Positions 1 through 10,649 of a stretch of 64,000 nucleotides of DNA are shown here, one piece after another. Below the pieces are notes generated by a model. That model was given only the letters and a program-made list of their open reading frames with translations. It was not told the DNA's origin and ran no database searches. A program made the translations under genes and the position numbers. The stretch is from Papaver somniferum (taxonomy: Eukaryota > Streptophyta > Magnoliopsida > Ranunculales > Papaveraceae), in the NCBI RefSeq assembly GCF_003573695.1, contig NC_039359.1, positions 74,166,783-74,230,782 of the forward strand, given 5' to 3'. Positions within the stretch are counted from its first letter, which is position 1. Every line of letters starts with the position of its first letter.

Positions 1-1067
1 ATATTGTCTAAAAGAGGGATGTGAATTCCCAGAGTGATGTAGAAGATTGTTGATTCGAAAACAGAAAAGAGAGCTTCAATGGAAGATTAGTATTCAGCTG
101 TTGTTGATTTACAAGGGGAATCTAATGGAATGTAAGTTTGATTTATTTATTTTTTATGGAATTTGTTTGAGGATTGTGGTTTGTTACAGTTTTCCTGATT
201 TCCCTAGGGTTTCTTTGATTTTTTTTCAATTTCTCTAAGTTGTATAGAATTGCCTTATAATGTTACTAATGATTAAGGTTCCGTAGTAACCATGGTTTTT
301 GATGATGATGAGGAAGAGTGTTAGATTTCAGTAGCAGCAGTTTGACGAAATCCTGGTGTATGTCTTGTGTAGGTTGTGGTAGCTCTGGTGTATATATCAA
401 ATGGTCCCCAAGAGTATCCTGAAAGTGTTATTTTACTGTTAATAAGAGGGTCATGACACAAGAAGCTGTTCATGATATCCGGAAGTTGCTAAGGAATTTT
501 TAACCAGTAATTTAACGTTTCAAGAGGCTTACGACATGACGGGTAGAGCCTCCCAGATGTCTTAACTACTTAGCATCTCCCCATGTTGTTAAATGGAGTG
601 TCATGACTGCTTCTTGCGCGTTTCCTGGGTCGTTCGAGGGCTCAAGAATTGATGGCCAGAGATAGAAGTAGTGAAATTGTTCCTTATCATCCTCCTTACA
701 CCTAGGACCCGATGAGCCTTCGAGCCTTACTGTTAGAAAGTGGAGGGATGGTAGTTTGTAAAGCGATTTACCCATGATACAGATCAAGGAATTGTTTAAT
801 GTCAATCATTTCATTGTTAGTCAGGCCAACCCTTCTATTGCACCATTCTTGAGGCTGAAAAGAGATTGTGAGAGCTTATAGAGGAAATTGCGCTGCTAAG
901 GTAAATATTCAGAATTATGTTAAAAACTCTATATCATTACTGATATCAATACCACGTTTTCATTTATTACTTCACATTTTCCTTCATAACTTGGTCAGAA
1001 TATGAAATGGACTGTGTATATACGATGCTTTTTTTTTTTTCCTTTTTTTTTTCTCTATTTAAAGATG
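1..1067. repeat. Copy 1 of a 1,067-bp duplicated segment (second copy 5893-6959)
   Basis: Bases 1-1067 read the same as 5893-6959 (offset 5892) throughout my comparison, including every SDP1 pseudogene stop codon and the long T-runs. The copy stops exactly at the N gap at 1068. The left limit is unknown because the window starts inside the repeat. Identity without visible divergence, in DNA whose other repeats differ by several percent, together with termination at a gap, fits an unmerged contig end better than a biological duplication. Confidence 0.9.
430..900 (+). pseudogene. SDP1: SDP1-type triacylglycerol lipase pseudogene fragment (copy 1)
   Basis: This matches the part of plant SUGAR-DEPENDENT1 (patatin-type oil-body triacylglycerol lipase) downstream of its catalytic serine. 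Recognisable stretches on the plus strand include [39 protein letters not shown] and [15 protein letters not shown], in shifting frames with several stops. The N-terminal region with the GxSxG nucleophile motif is absent. SDP1 starts seed-oil breakdown by hydrolysing storage triacylglycerol at the oil-body surface; this copy cannot encode an enzyme. The gap at 1068 cuts it, and the same pseudogene continues through later exons only in the copy near 6.3-8.4 kb. Confidence 0.8.
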
Positions 1068-1077
1068 NNNNNNNNNN
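1068..1077. other. Assembly gap (10 N)
   Basis: Ten N bases join the end of duplicated segment copy 1 to unrelated AT-rich sequence. At the corresponding point of copy 2 (6960) the sequence continues without a gap and is different, so the join at 1068-1077 is artificial or unresolved. Confidence 0.98.
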
Positions 1078-1670
1078 AAAGACAAGCAAGCAAATAAAAC
1101 ATGGCAAAGGCAAACAGTTAAGTTGTCGACTAACGAGGTACAAAGATTCACTCAAGCAACTCACACTCAACTAGCACATGATGAGGGTCAGCAACCTAAA
1201 ACTACATTTACCCTCATGAAAAATTTGTTTCAATTACATAAAATTTTCAAAAATTGCATAAAATAATTTCTTGTTTTGATAGATCTGCAAGCATATAAGG
1301 AAGTGTGTATAATTCCAATGATGGCAGTATTTTAAAAGACATGAAGATTCAATGAGACCCAATTTCTCCCAAACTGCTTAAAAACAAAAAATAAAAAGAC
1401 ACTAATCAAAACAGGCTGTATCAGTATCTAATCATCATCTCAAAAAAACTACGAGGATTAGAAAATGAATGGAGTACCTATCAATAGAGGAGATCCACCA
1501 AATATATTTTCAAGCTCCTCCCTTCAGTCTTTTTCTATCTTTCTACTGATGAGATAAGAAAAAGAAGAACCAGAATTTCACTTCAGTGGAAGAAAATTTA
1601 AGAACAAAAAAAAACTTATATTACAGCCATTACTTTCCAATTAAAATTAAGCTTTTCATTTTAAATATCT
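1078..1670. other. Intergenic sequence, nothing recognised
   Basis: AT-rich sequence with no coding homology, tRNA or repeat structure that I can support. Confidence 0.5.
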
Positions 1671-2332
1671 GTGTTGCAACGATACGGATACGGTATGCGA
1701 TACAGGATACCAATACGTTACTAGGATACACCAACAAAAAAATGGTAATACGGCGATACAGAATGCCCTCAAAACTATCAGGATCTAGGCCCTCACATAT
1801 CTTAACACCTTGTCCTTCTATACGAAGAAGATGGGCTTTCACCCGAGTATAAGAACCAAAGAATATATAGTTACATATTGTGCACTGGATTTTATTGTTT
1901 CCACCACCTTCGTCACTTTTTCCTTGTTTTTCAACATAATTCCAAAGGGGGTGTTGAGATTTGCGTCTTTTCTTTTCTTGCTCATAGTTGTATATCAGTA
2001 TCTGGGATAAATAGGGTTTGGGTATTCTACTGGTTTTGGAGGAGATAAAACAGAAAGAGTTAGAGGTAATCAGATAAGTGTTGAGATTAAGAGGAGGAGG
2101 AGAAAGTTTGGGATAAGTATTGACTGGAGGGGGTGATGATAGCTGGTGATAAATATCTAACTTTTATTAGTATTAAAGAAATATATGGACAACTGTTGCT
2201 TCTTATCCAACTTTTAGTATTTTAACTGAAAAAAAGGATTATACAGTTGGTATTGGTCGTATTGGATACACGTATCCATACAACACGTATTGATACGCCA
2301 AAAAAAGAAGTTTTGACGCATTGTTGCAACAC
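1671..2332. mobile_element. Small TIR DNA element (candidate, 662 bp)
   Basis: The left end GTGTTGCAAC (1671-1680) is the reverse complement of the right end GTTGCAACAC (2323-2332). Subterminal sequence on both sides is rich in ATACG/CGTAT words (gatacggatacgg on the left, cgtattgg...gatacg on the right), a layout common in hAT and MULE derivatives. I found no clear target-site duplication and no transposase, so it would be a non-autonomous element and its family is undecided. Confidence 0.45.
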
Positions 2333-3210
2333 ATTCTTCAATCATAAATTCCCATTTACACAAACGGTTGGTTTAACAATTTTCTCTTGTTTTTTTTTTC
2401 AGTCAAATTCTCTTGCTGTGGTGACCATTATGTTAAGTAAGAAATTAAGAAGTATTTTGCAGCAGATAAACAAACTGTCATGGGGATAACCGGTAGTTTC
2501 CATAAGAACACCCCATTCAGGAAATGCACCCAATTAAGAGTAGTGCTTGTAAAATTAGGAGACATACATCAAACAATAACCAAAAGATTATGAAGTAGAG
2601 TACTCGAGCTAAACTTAAAAGAAACACCACAAATTCATACTTTCTTGAACTGTTTGCTAAGAATCAATGAGTTTGAGAACCAGTCTTTGTTACCACTCCA
2701 TTAAGATATTCAACTGCGATTTTCTTCGATTTCACACTACACAAATCAAGGTACCAACTGAGATGCCCAAATCAATTGTTTGCATTGGGATATTTTGTCA
2801 AACAGTTGCAGTTCATACAATTGACGTTCAACATACAGCCAAAGTTTCATGAAAGCTTCATTCATGAGAACCATTACATCTAAACCCATTCAAAATGTCA
2901 TGAAAAATCATTCAAATATTGGGACCGTTACCCTCAATGGAATGCTAACTATAAAGGAAAACAAATCAAAAATGTAGCACAACCTGTATTAGCTTGCCAA
3001 CTACTCACAATAAATGAGCATCAAGGAAGCAGAAAATTGTATCTTGGCGACTAAAGCTTTGTGCTTACGGCTAAGCACATATTCGTTGCCAACTCTTATT
3101 TTAGTATGTTGCAATGAAGCTGTGAGAGGATAGAAAAATATAAGGTTCCTACCATCAAGCCAGTTAGATACTAAAACATCGGCACATAGTGGCAGCAAAC
3201 TAAATATTTA
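2333..3210. other. Intergenic sequence upstream of the U2 locus
   Basis: No gene, repeat or RNA recognised. Short ORFs here have no family resemblance. Confidence 0.5.
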
Positions 3211-3262
3211 GTCCCACATAGACTAATCTAGAGCAGAGGAATCGAAACAAGACAATATAAAA
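3211..3262 (+). promoter_or_regulatory. Plant Pol II snRNA promoter (USE + TATA)
   Basis: GTCCCACATAG at 3211-3221 matches the plant snRNA upstream sequence element (RTCCCACATCG) at 10 of 11 positions. TATAAAA lies at 3256-3262. The 34 bases between them equal the spacing known for Pol II-transcribed plant snRNA genes; the shorter U6-type spacing specifies Pol III. The TATA box is about 30 bases upstream of the U2 5' end, so the promoter looks functional. Confidence 0.85.
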
Positions 3263-3287
3263 CCAGAAGCTTAAACTGAGAATAAGC

Positions 3288-3435
3288 GTACCTTTCTCGG
3301 CCTTTTGGCTAAGATCAAGTGTAGTATCCGTTCTTATCTGATATGTATATTAAATTAATTAATTTTTTTCATGGGGGAGTTCTCATCGCACGTCGCCTTT
3401 GCGTTGCACTATTGCAAAGGCCTGGCGCACCCCCA
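3288..3435 (+). ncRNA. U2: U2 spliceosomal snRNA locus with internal deletions (variant or pseudogene)
   Basis: The 5' part is essentially canonical U2: the start, stem-loop I (ctcggccttttggct) and the branch-point recognition stretch containing gtgtagtat. An Sm-like AATTTTTTT follows, and the 3' end keeps the terminal stem-loop ending in ggcctggcgcaccccc. The RNA is only about 148 bases, against about 196 in plants. The 3' half of stem-loop IIa, nearly all of IIb and part of stem-loop III are missing: ttcttatc runs directly into tgatatgt and then the Sm region. It lies at the correct distance from an intact USE/TATA promoter, so it may be transcribed. Loss of IIa/IIb should impair SF3 interactions, so a non-functional deletion copy is most likely. 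Confidence 0.85.
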
Positions 3436-4809
3436 CCAAAACTAAAGAAAAACATCTTGTGCTGTTAAGATTACAGAAGCAACTTTTAACATATCCTGGA
3501 GGCTTTCCAGCAGCAGACTTTGTAAATACTTTGGCCTACATCCTGTCCAATTATCCTGCTATTTGACTACAAAGTGTTATTTGAGTTCTCATCAATAGGT
3601 AATGTTTCGATGTTGCAAGTTTCGAAGTTACATAAAGAACTCAACTCAAAGGTCCCAAACCAGTTATGCTCACAACCCGTCTGTTGAAAACACACGCGTA
3701 TAAAATTCGCTGGTTTGACATGGATTTGGACAGTTCATAGTGCGATACTACATATGAAGAGAACATGTCAGATGGAGTTTGAATAAGAAATTCATGACAT
3801 TCAAAGAGGACTGCACACGAAGCTAATGACATTAGAATTTACAGCTAATGACGTTACTCAAGTGGGTTTATCACAGCTGGGAAAGTTCACATTGCCCAGA
3901 AATGGAGGCCAACCGGCACAAAAGGTTCGCTTCTGAAAAAGTTTGACAGTTGGAGGGGATCACCAAAACAAAAATGATTAATACACCGTGATTTTACACC
4001 ACCGGGCGCACCGGAACATTGCATGTGAGAGGGAATGGTGGGACCATTTCTGCCCGATGCTAAGCACGCGCATCGGGACCGTCCATTGCTCTAGATGTGC
4101 ATTTCACGATGTAAAACCGTTGTGTGTATGACAGCTGTTAACAAAAAAGCCTTAATAGCAGCAGATCAAAACTAAACTGAAGTTCGGGGCTCTTCTTGAG
4201 GCATTATCATGAGCTAAAGAAATAGGTGCAAGTGCTTGCAAAATGAGGGATAAAAAAAAAGTTCATGATCTGCACACTCGATTGGCTGCGGCAACAGGCA
4301 CGCGGGCAGGGGATGAACTAACATCACAGCTCCTGTATATGCGGTTCACAACCAAGGTCTGAACATTGGAGGTTTATAAACGAAACAAAAGTATTCATTT
4401 TCCCGGTGTGGGACAAAATATATTAAGCTAAATTAAAATTTGACCAACCCAACGGCCAACACTATAAGCCTTCTTTTATTCCAGTTCGAATACGCAAGAA
4501 AGACCATTTTCTAAAGAAAAAACAACTCATTCCACTTTTCTTTTTAAGCAACAGAAACTCTCACTCTGTCTGTTTATCTCAAATATTTCAAGTAACCGAG
4601 AAAATGAAACTGGGTCCAACATTACCGCAGCTTCACACAAGACTAATCTTCAGTTATTATCATTCGTTTCTGCAACATCATATAATTGTGAGAAGTTTAA
4701 ATAGAGTAGAAACACAACTGGAGAGTTTTAAAAGCTTGATGATGGTTTGAAATACTTATTCTGTTGATTGGATGTTATTCAGATGGTACATTATGTCAAT
4801 TAGAAAAAG
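3436..4809. other. Intergenic sequence, no supported gene
   Basis: No coding homology seen. A loosely self-complementary stretch around 3980-4130 (ttttacaccaccggg against gatgtaaaaccg) is too imperfect to call. The last few hundred bases are AT-rich flank of a PPR fragment. Confidence 0.5.
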
Positions 4810-5040
4810 TTGATCATGGGTTTTGCTTGCTTGGATAGATTATAAAGAGAGTTTATCACCCTGATTCCGTCACTATCAATACACTGATTAAAGTGTTGTG
4901 TATCAAGGATGAGATTGAAACAGCCTTTCAACTGTTTGCTAAAATGACTCACAAAGGTATTCAACCTACTGCCGTTATTTGAAATACTCTTATACACGGG
5001 CTCTCTAGAATTGGTAAAGTGGGGCGTGCATTTCAACTGT
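4810..5040 (+). pseudogene. PPR protein fragment (P-type, two to three repeats)
   Basis: The plus strand encodes degenerate pentatricopeptide repeats: HPDSVTINTLIKVLC, then ETAFQLFAKMTHKGIQP, then NTLIHGLSRIGKVGRAFQL, spaced about 35 residues as in P-class RNA-binding PPR proteins of organelles. A TGA near 4980 interrupts the third repeat, and no start, transit peptide or further repeats flank it. A second PPR scrap on the same strand lies at 8455-8665, so both may come from one broken gene or a shared donor. Family call is firm; the individual gene is not identifiable. Confidence 0.75.
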
Positions 5041-5892
5041 CATAATCTCCTTGGAATTTGTAATTTGAAATTTTAAACTTGCAGGCGGGTGGAGGACAGA
5101 TGACTGCTGATGGAAAGCATCCTGAAGAAACGTGACCCTTATAGTGTATTTTTTTTCTCCAGGCTTGTACGTGTTTGAAACTTTAGTACGTGTCATGTCT
5201 TTCTCTAATGAGAGGCAATTCAAACAACAAGCGCGAAGGAGTTAAACCCGTCTCTGCAAAAGACTGCGCAACCCTCTCTAAAGAAGCGCGAAGGAATTAA
5301 ACCCGTCTGTTGTAGGTTCCTCTAGCAGAAGCATGTTTTTTCTTTTTCTTTTTGGATGCCACAAATTTGACACTGAAAAAACTAGTAAAGGACCAGTGGT
5401 ATTAGTTTAGATGCATGTGCTTGTCGACGAGGAATCAACAAAAAATGACAAAAAAACACTAAGCAGCTTAAGAGGCAATGAAATAAAAAAAAAACACCAA
5501 AACCAAACCAGGGAAGCAAGCAAGCCGGAAAAGCTACAGCGGCCTGCGCATGCATGGCAGGACAGATTACGTCGAGAGCACTCACCATCTCCTCGAAGAG
5601 GGAGCTACAAAGTTAAACTACAGAGCCTGTACACTAAACCAGATGTTAGTTGGTACGATCTTGGGGTATATATACAAAATCCAGGTATCTATTTTGGCCG
5701 ATATGGGACTAAATGTTTGTAAGCTAAATAAAAGCACACCAAAAAATTTTAAACTTCGTATCTGTCTGTTTTAACTCTCCTCCCGGGTAGGGGATAAGTG
5801 AAATTTTGGAACTCTGAGATTTCTCTTACTCAGATTCGGAAGACGGGAAATGTTTGATCGGAGGGGGGTTTTGTTTCTAGAAAACTTAATTG
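5041..5892. other. Intergenic; short direct repeat aagcgcgaagga at 5229 and 5284
   Basis: A 24-base word beginning aagcgcgaagga and ending aaacccgtct occurs at about 5230-5253 and 5284-5307 with one difference. The rest shows no gene or known repeat. Confidence 0.5.
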
Positions 5893-6321
5893 ATATTGTC
5901 TAAAAGAGGGATGTGAATTCCCAGAGTGATGTAGAAGATTGTTGATTCGAAAACAGAAAAGAGAGCTTCAATGGAAGATTAGTATTCAGCTGTTGTTGAT
6001 TTACAAGGGGAATCTAATGGAATGTAAGTTTGATTTATTTATTTTTTATGGAATTTGTTTGAGGATTGTGGTTTGTTACAGTTTTCCTGATTTCCCTAGG
6101 GTTTCTTTGATTTTTTTTCAATTTCTCTAAGTTGTATAGAATTGCCTTATAATGTTACTAATGATTAAGGTTCCGTAGTAACCATGGTTTTTGATGATGA
6201 TGAGGAAGAGTGTTAGATTTCAGTAGCAGCAGTTTGACGAAATCCTGGTGTATGTCTTGTGTAGGTTGTGGTAGCTCTGGTGTATATATCAAATGGTCCC
6301 CAAGAGTATCCTGAAAGTGTT

Positions 6322-8400
6322 ATTTTACTGTTAATAAGAGGGTCATGACACAAGAAGCTGTTCATGATATCCGGAAGTTGCTAAGGAATTTTTAACCAGT
6401 AATTTAACGTTTCAAGAGGCTTACGACATGACGGGTAGAGCCTCCCAGATGTCTTAACTACTTAGCATCTCCCCATGTTGTTAAATGGAGTGTCATGACT
6501 GCTTCTTGCGCGTTTCCTGGGTCGTTCGAGGGCTCAAGAATTGATGGCCAGAGATAGAAGTAGTGAAATTGTTCCTTATCATCCTCCTTACACCTAGGAC
6601 CCGATGAGCCTTCGAGCCTTACTGTTAGAAAGTGGAGGGATGGTAGTTTGTAAAGCGATTTACCCATGATACAGATCAAGGAATTGTTTAATGTCAATCA
6701 TTTCATTGTTAGTCAGGCCAACCCTTCTATTGCACCATTCTTGAGGCTGAAAAGAGATTGTGAGAGCTTATAGAGGAAATTGCGCTGCTAAGGTAAATAT
6801 TCAGAATTATGTTAAAAACTCTATATCATTACTGATATCAATACCACGTTTTCATTTATTACTTCACATTTTCCTTCATAACTTGGTCAGAATATGAAAT
6901 GGACTGTGTATATACGATGCTTTTTTTTTTTTCCTTTTTTTTTTCTCTATTTAAAGATGTATATTTGAATGAAAGGATTCATACTAAGCTTCAACAACTT
7001 GATTTTGATCTCTCTCAAGTAAAGTGATAGTGTTGAAGGCAAAATTGTTGTTTTGAGAAATCATATTATATTTGATGCTAAGTAAATTCAAATATAATAC
7101 GCTAGAAATCATATTATATTTGTTGTTTCTAAAGCAGTCAGTAGAAAGTGTGGTGTTTTAATCTTTCTTCATATGAATTTGAGTTCTTATTTAAGAAATG
7201 GGTTTGGTTTGAAGGAGAGATGTCTATGTAGTTTGAGGAGGGCTTAATGTCCATAGTAGTAGAAAGTAGAAGACATTCGAGTACAGGTGCCCACGTCTCA
7301 ACCTTTCACTGTATCAGAAGATTATAGTCAAGTCTTAAAGTTAGATGACATAAGAGTAGTATTCCTCATACCCGTCCTGATCAGAAGATTAGTTTCATTT
7401 TTCACCTTTGTTGGCTATTCTCAATCAACTATTAGATTATGCAGGTGTCATAAACAATACTCCCACTGAGTGCATGCAAGTCTCCCTGTTACTAGATCTT
7501 TTCCCTTGCATAAATATATCTTCACATTGGCCCGTATGTGGACTTGTTGCTGTGCATGTTCTAGCTACAAGCATGATAGCATTGTTTTTAATCTTTTAGT
7601 CCTGTATTCTATTGAAATGAACATTAAAGATAATTTGCATCTTTATCGCTGTAGCTTGCTCATCTAGCTGAGATGGAGGTTAAGCATAGTTGTCATCAGC
7701 TATTGGAACTTGGATTTCCTTTGGGTTGCTTGGCTAAAGTTTTTGGGGTTTTCGCACAAGATTGGGAGGGTGATGTCACTGTTGTTATGCCTGCCACACT
7801 TGCTCAGGTAAAGATAGATATTAACCACAGCTTCTAAGTGAAGTGTTAAGTCTTAGTGTTCTGATATTGGGATTTCTCGTGAACCCTTATCGTATCAGAA
7901 TTATCAGTACTTTTTTTTTTTCTTTACAAAACCATACAAATCCCATGTCTTTCATAATAAGTTCTAGTGTTCTATATTTGTTGACTGCAACCCTTGGTTT
8001 GACCCAAAATTCTTTGTCATGATGGATTAACTCTCTTGCTTTTTTATTTTTTGCCTTTTCCCTTCTCACTACTAAAAAGTATACAGAACCCATCTCAGGT
8101 CGAGCTTCAAGAAGCTGCCAACCAAGGCAGGAGATGCACATGAGGGGAACTTTCTGCCATTAGAAGGAACTGCAGTGTTGAGCTTGCTCTAGACGGATCT
8201 GTTGGCCTTCTCAACCACATGTGGAGGCTCAAAAAGAGTGCCAAGAGAACCGCTGCTTAACAAGGACACAGTCTAGAGAGGGTGGTGGGTCCACAGGTAA
8301 GACTATCCGTGTTCACCGAAACATCCATGATGTGAGCGATAGTGATTCAGAGAGCATTGATCTTATTCAAACTTTCCGTGTTCTCATTCTCTACCAAAAG
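6322..8400 (+). pseudogene. SDP1: SDP1-type triacylglycerol lipase pseudogene with introns
   Basis: Three exon remnants are collinear with plant SDP1. Exon A (6322-6792) carries the segment after the patatin nucleophile and ends at a GT donor. Exon B (7655-7807) reads [20 protein letters not shown] ... [19 protein letters not shown] and is open, with an extra three-residue insertion. Exon C (about 8070-8400) reads QNPSQVELQEAANQGRRCT, then a stop where SDP1 has Trp, then ELALD...[14 protein letters not shown]. The acceptor before exon C reads AC instead of AG at 8068-8069. Exon A has several stops. Retained introns show a DNA-level duplication, not a retrocopy. The catalytic N-terminal half is absent. 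PPR debris follows at once. Confidence 0.88.
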
Positions 8401-8454
8401 CAAGCATAAACCATAAAACATAAATGAACCTATGCAGCTATTCAGGAAAATGAA

Positions 8455-8665
8455 TTAAGGGGACTATACTGGGATGGACGAATGGAAAATGCACAAAGGT
8501 TTCTTAATGAGATGCAAACTTTTGGTCCATCTCCAGATGAAGTGACATACACTACCATGTTGGATGATCTCTGCAAGAATTGAAAAATGGAGGCAATAGA
8601 ATTCATGTATAGCATTCTTATTCATGGTCTGTGTCAAGCTGCCCAGTTTGAAGAATTAAAGTTGT
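8455..8665 (+). pseudogene. PPR protein fragment
   Basis: The plus strand reads GRMENAQRFLNEMQTFGPSP, then DEVTYTTMLDDLCKN, a stop, KMEAIEF and later ILIHGLCQAAQFEELK, typical of P-class PPR repeats (xxTYxxLIxGLCKxGK...). It covers about two repeats with one in-frame TGA, so it is non-functional. It abuts the 3' end of the SDP1 pseudogene and is on the same strand as the PPR scrap at 4810. Confidence 0.75.
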
Positions 8666-8925
8666 TGCTTGTTTGATTGATTCATTTCTGTCACGGCTTA
8701 GTATTAGTGGACCAATAAAAGTACAGTGTCTAGGATTTTCTCTTTATCATCTGTGCTTGACTGCTCGTTAATTATGTTTTCCAGCATTTTGGTACATCAC
8801 GTAGTTTTGGATTTCGAGTTTCTTTGTGCAATTTTATGACTTTTTTTGCTTCCATGTTTTAAAGTTATCATATATATGTAAAACCCGTAATTAAGATTTG
8901 CTGTAACTTTTTAGTTATTTAGGTT
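8666..8925. other. AT-rich sequence, nothing recognised
   Basis: Intron-like or intergenic, T-rich, without homology that I recognise. Confidence 0.4.
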
Positions 8926-9512
8926 TCATGGAGGCGAGTGAATTTTTTTTAAAAGTTATCTATGAAGACCAAAGTCTAGAAGATTGTCAAGATACTGACA
9001 TGCTTGATTCAGAGACTTTAGAAGAAGAGGAGTGTAATTGGAAGTTTGCAATTGACCGAAACTAGCAAGTCTGACTCTGAGGAAGGAGAGTGCACAGGGA
9101 AGATTGGATTGGAGACTTAGGATTGACAGAAATGGGAAGCAGGGGTGACGTTACAGTGAATCAAGCATCTAACAGCAAAACCCGCAAGCGCCAGGCAAAG
9201 AAGAAACATAAAAACAAGAAGACTGGTCCTGCCCCAGTTATCAAAAACATGAATAAGTAAGCTTACCATCTATTCTTACTATTTTTCTTTTTCTTAGTAG
9301 ATAAATTGTCTAACGGACAGATAGAGAATACCTATTCTTGCTGTTTGTGTATATATATCTACCGGTTAGAGAGGAAGTTGGTTGTTCTTATTAGACCTAA
9401 CTTTACCTTTTCTACGTAAGGTGTGGGATCATTTAGTTTGGTACAATACTGACTTAGTTCTGATTAGTTTTGGTTTTTCTGTGCTGTAGGTTCGTTATTG
9501 ATACTTGTGAAC
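8926..9512 (+). pseudogene. PHAX-like RNA export adaptor gene remnant (tentative)
   Basis: An acidic stretch with stops (about 8985-9120) is followed by a basic segment containing RKRQAKKKHKNKKTGPAP and KNMNK, ending at a GTAAGC donor near 9257. After a T-rich intron with a TAG acceptor near 9489, the sequence resumes as FVIDTCE. A basic linker leading into (N)(K/R)FVIDTC resembles plant phosphorylated adaptor for RNA export (PHAX/RNA_GG_bind) proteins, which help export U snRNAs. Only the entrance to the RNA-binding domain is present. The frame then runs into viral reverse-transcriptase sequence, so the gene is cut by the pararetroviral insertion. Assignment rests on a short match. Confidence 0.35.
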
Positions 9513-10561
9513 ACTTCTGGATTGCATAATGCTGCCATATTTTCAAAATTTGACTTAAAGTCAGGAAGTTGCCAAATTCAAATCGCCGAAAAAGATAAGT
9601 ATAAAGCTGCATTCACGGTCCCTTTTGGGCATTATGAATGGAATGTCATGTCATGTCAACATATTATGAATAACATATTTAATTCTTATTCAACTTTTAC
9701 AATTGTATAAATTGATGATGTATTAAAGTATTCCGAATCAATTGAGCAACATTTTAAACACTTATCAATTTTCCTCAAAGTAGTAAAACAGGCTGGATTA
9801 GTGGTATCCGCAAAAAAGAACGGGCAATATCTTTTGCTGAAAAATTTCCTGATGAAATCAAGGATAAGAGACAATTACAGAGGTTTTTATGAAGCCTGAA
9901 TTATATAACATATTTTTATAAGGATTTAGCTAAGGATACCAAACCTCTGTATGCAAGATAACGGAAAAACCATGTCAGCTGGAGCAGTGAACTCACAAGT
10001 GCTGTTAGAAATATCGAAGCTAAAGCCAAATAATTGTCATGTCTGACTATAGCCAATCCAACGGCCTACAAAATAGTTGAGACCGATGCTTCAGATGTTG
10101 GATGAATTCCTAAACAAAGGATTCATAGTAAAGAACAATTAGTTAATTAGAGTGGATTGCTAGGCAGCTAAGGAAGTGTTGGACCAATTCTGAGAAATAT
10201 TGTCAATAATTCATTGTGTTACTAAATTTGAAAGTGATTTGGTAAACCAAGAATTTCTTATTAGAGTGGATTGCTAGGCAGCTAAGAAAGTATTTGTAAA
10301 AGATGTTAAGAATTTAGCCTCTGGGCAAAATTTTGCAAGATGACAAGCTTTTTTTATCAGCATTTGATTTCAAAATGGAATATATAAATGGTGAAACTAA
10401 TTCTCTACATGACTTCTTAACTAGTGAATTTTTGCAGGGAAGGCATGGACTGCCAAACATCTAAAGGAAAGCCCCCCTCAAATTTCTTACCCATCTCCTA
10501 ATAAAAGGAATAAAAATAATCCTATTACGATTAAAAGAAACCCAAATAAGGGGAAACAACA
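9513..10561 (+). pseudogene. Endogenous pararetrovirus reverse transcriptase / RNase H relic (Caulimoviridae-like)
   Basis: The first part (about 9519-9710) is an open stretch with reverse-transcriptase motifs: KFDLKSG and, further on, VPFGHYEWNVM. The catalytic box follows near 9711-9722 as *IDD, where the Tyr codon of YIDD has become a stop. Downstream, the RNase H-type region and a C-terminal lysine-rich tail can be followed to about 10560 in at least three frames with many stops and deletions. The order and spacing match plant pararetrovirus polyproteins and not Ty1-copia or gypsy. It is dead. Parts are internally duplicated (10144 and 10261), and a LINE has been inserted at 10562-14648. 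Confidence 0.75.
10144..10290 (+). repeat. Interrupted direct repeat within the pararetroviral relic
   Basis: The sequence beginning ttagagtggattgctaggca occurs at about 10144 and again at about 10261 (RNase H-coding region of the viral relic). Immediately after the first copy comes about 30 bases (ggaagtgttggaccaattct and beyond) nearly identical to the LINE RNase H region at 14157. The arrangement suggests a rearrangement that joined viral and LINE sequence. Confidence 0.6.
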
Positions 10562-10649
10562 TTCTGCATCACAAGAAATTTGTGAAAATAAATATTGATG
10601 GTTCTTATATCTAGAATACAAAGCATAGTTTGGACAACTTAGCCTAGAT

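Noticed and set aside
566..805. Minus-strand ORFs over the SDP1 pseudogene (also 6458-6697)
   Set aside because: Antisense shadows; the plus strand carries the lipase similarity.
3960..4135. Possible MITE around cgtgattttacaccacc / gatgtaaaaccgttgtgt
   Set aside because: Complementarity is too poor and no TSD could be found.
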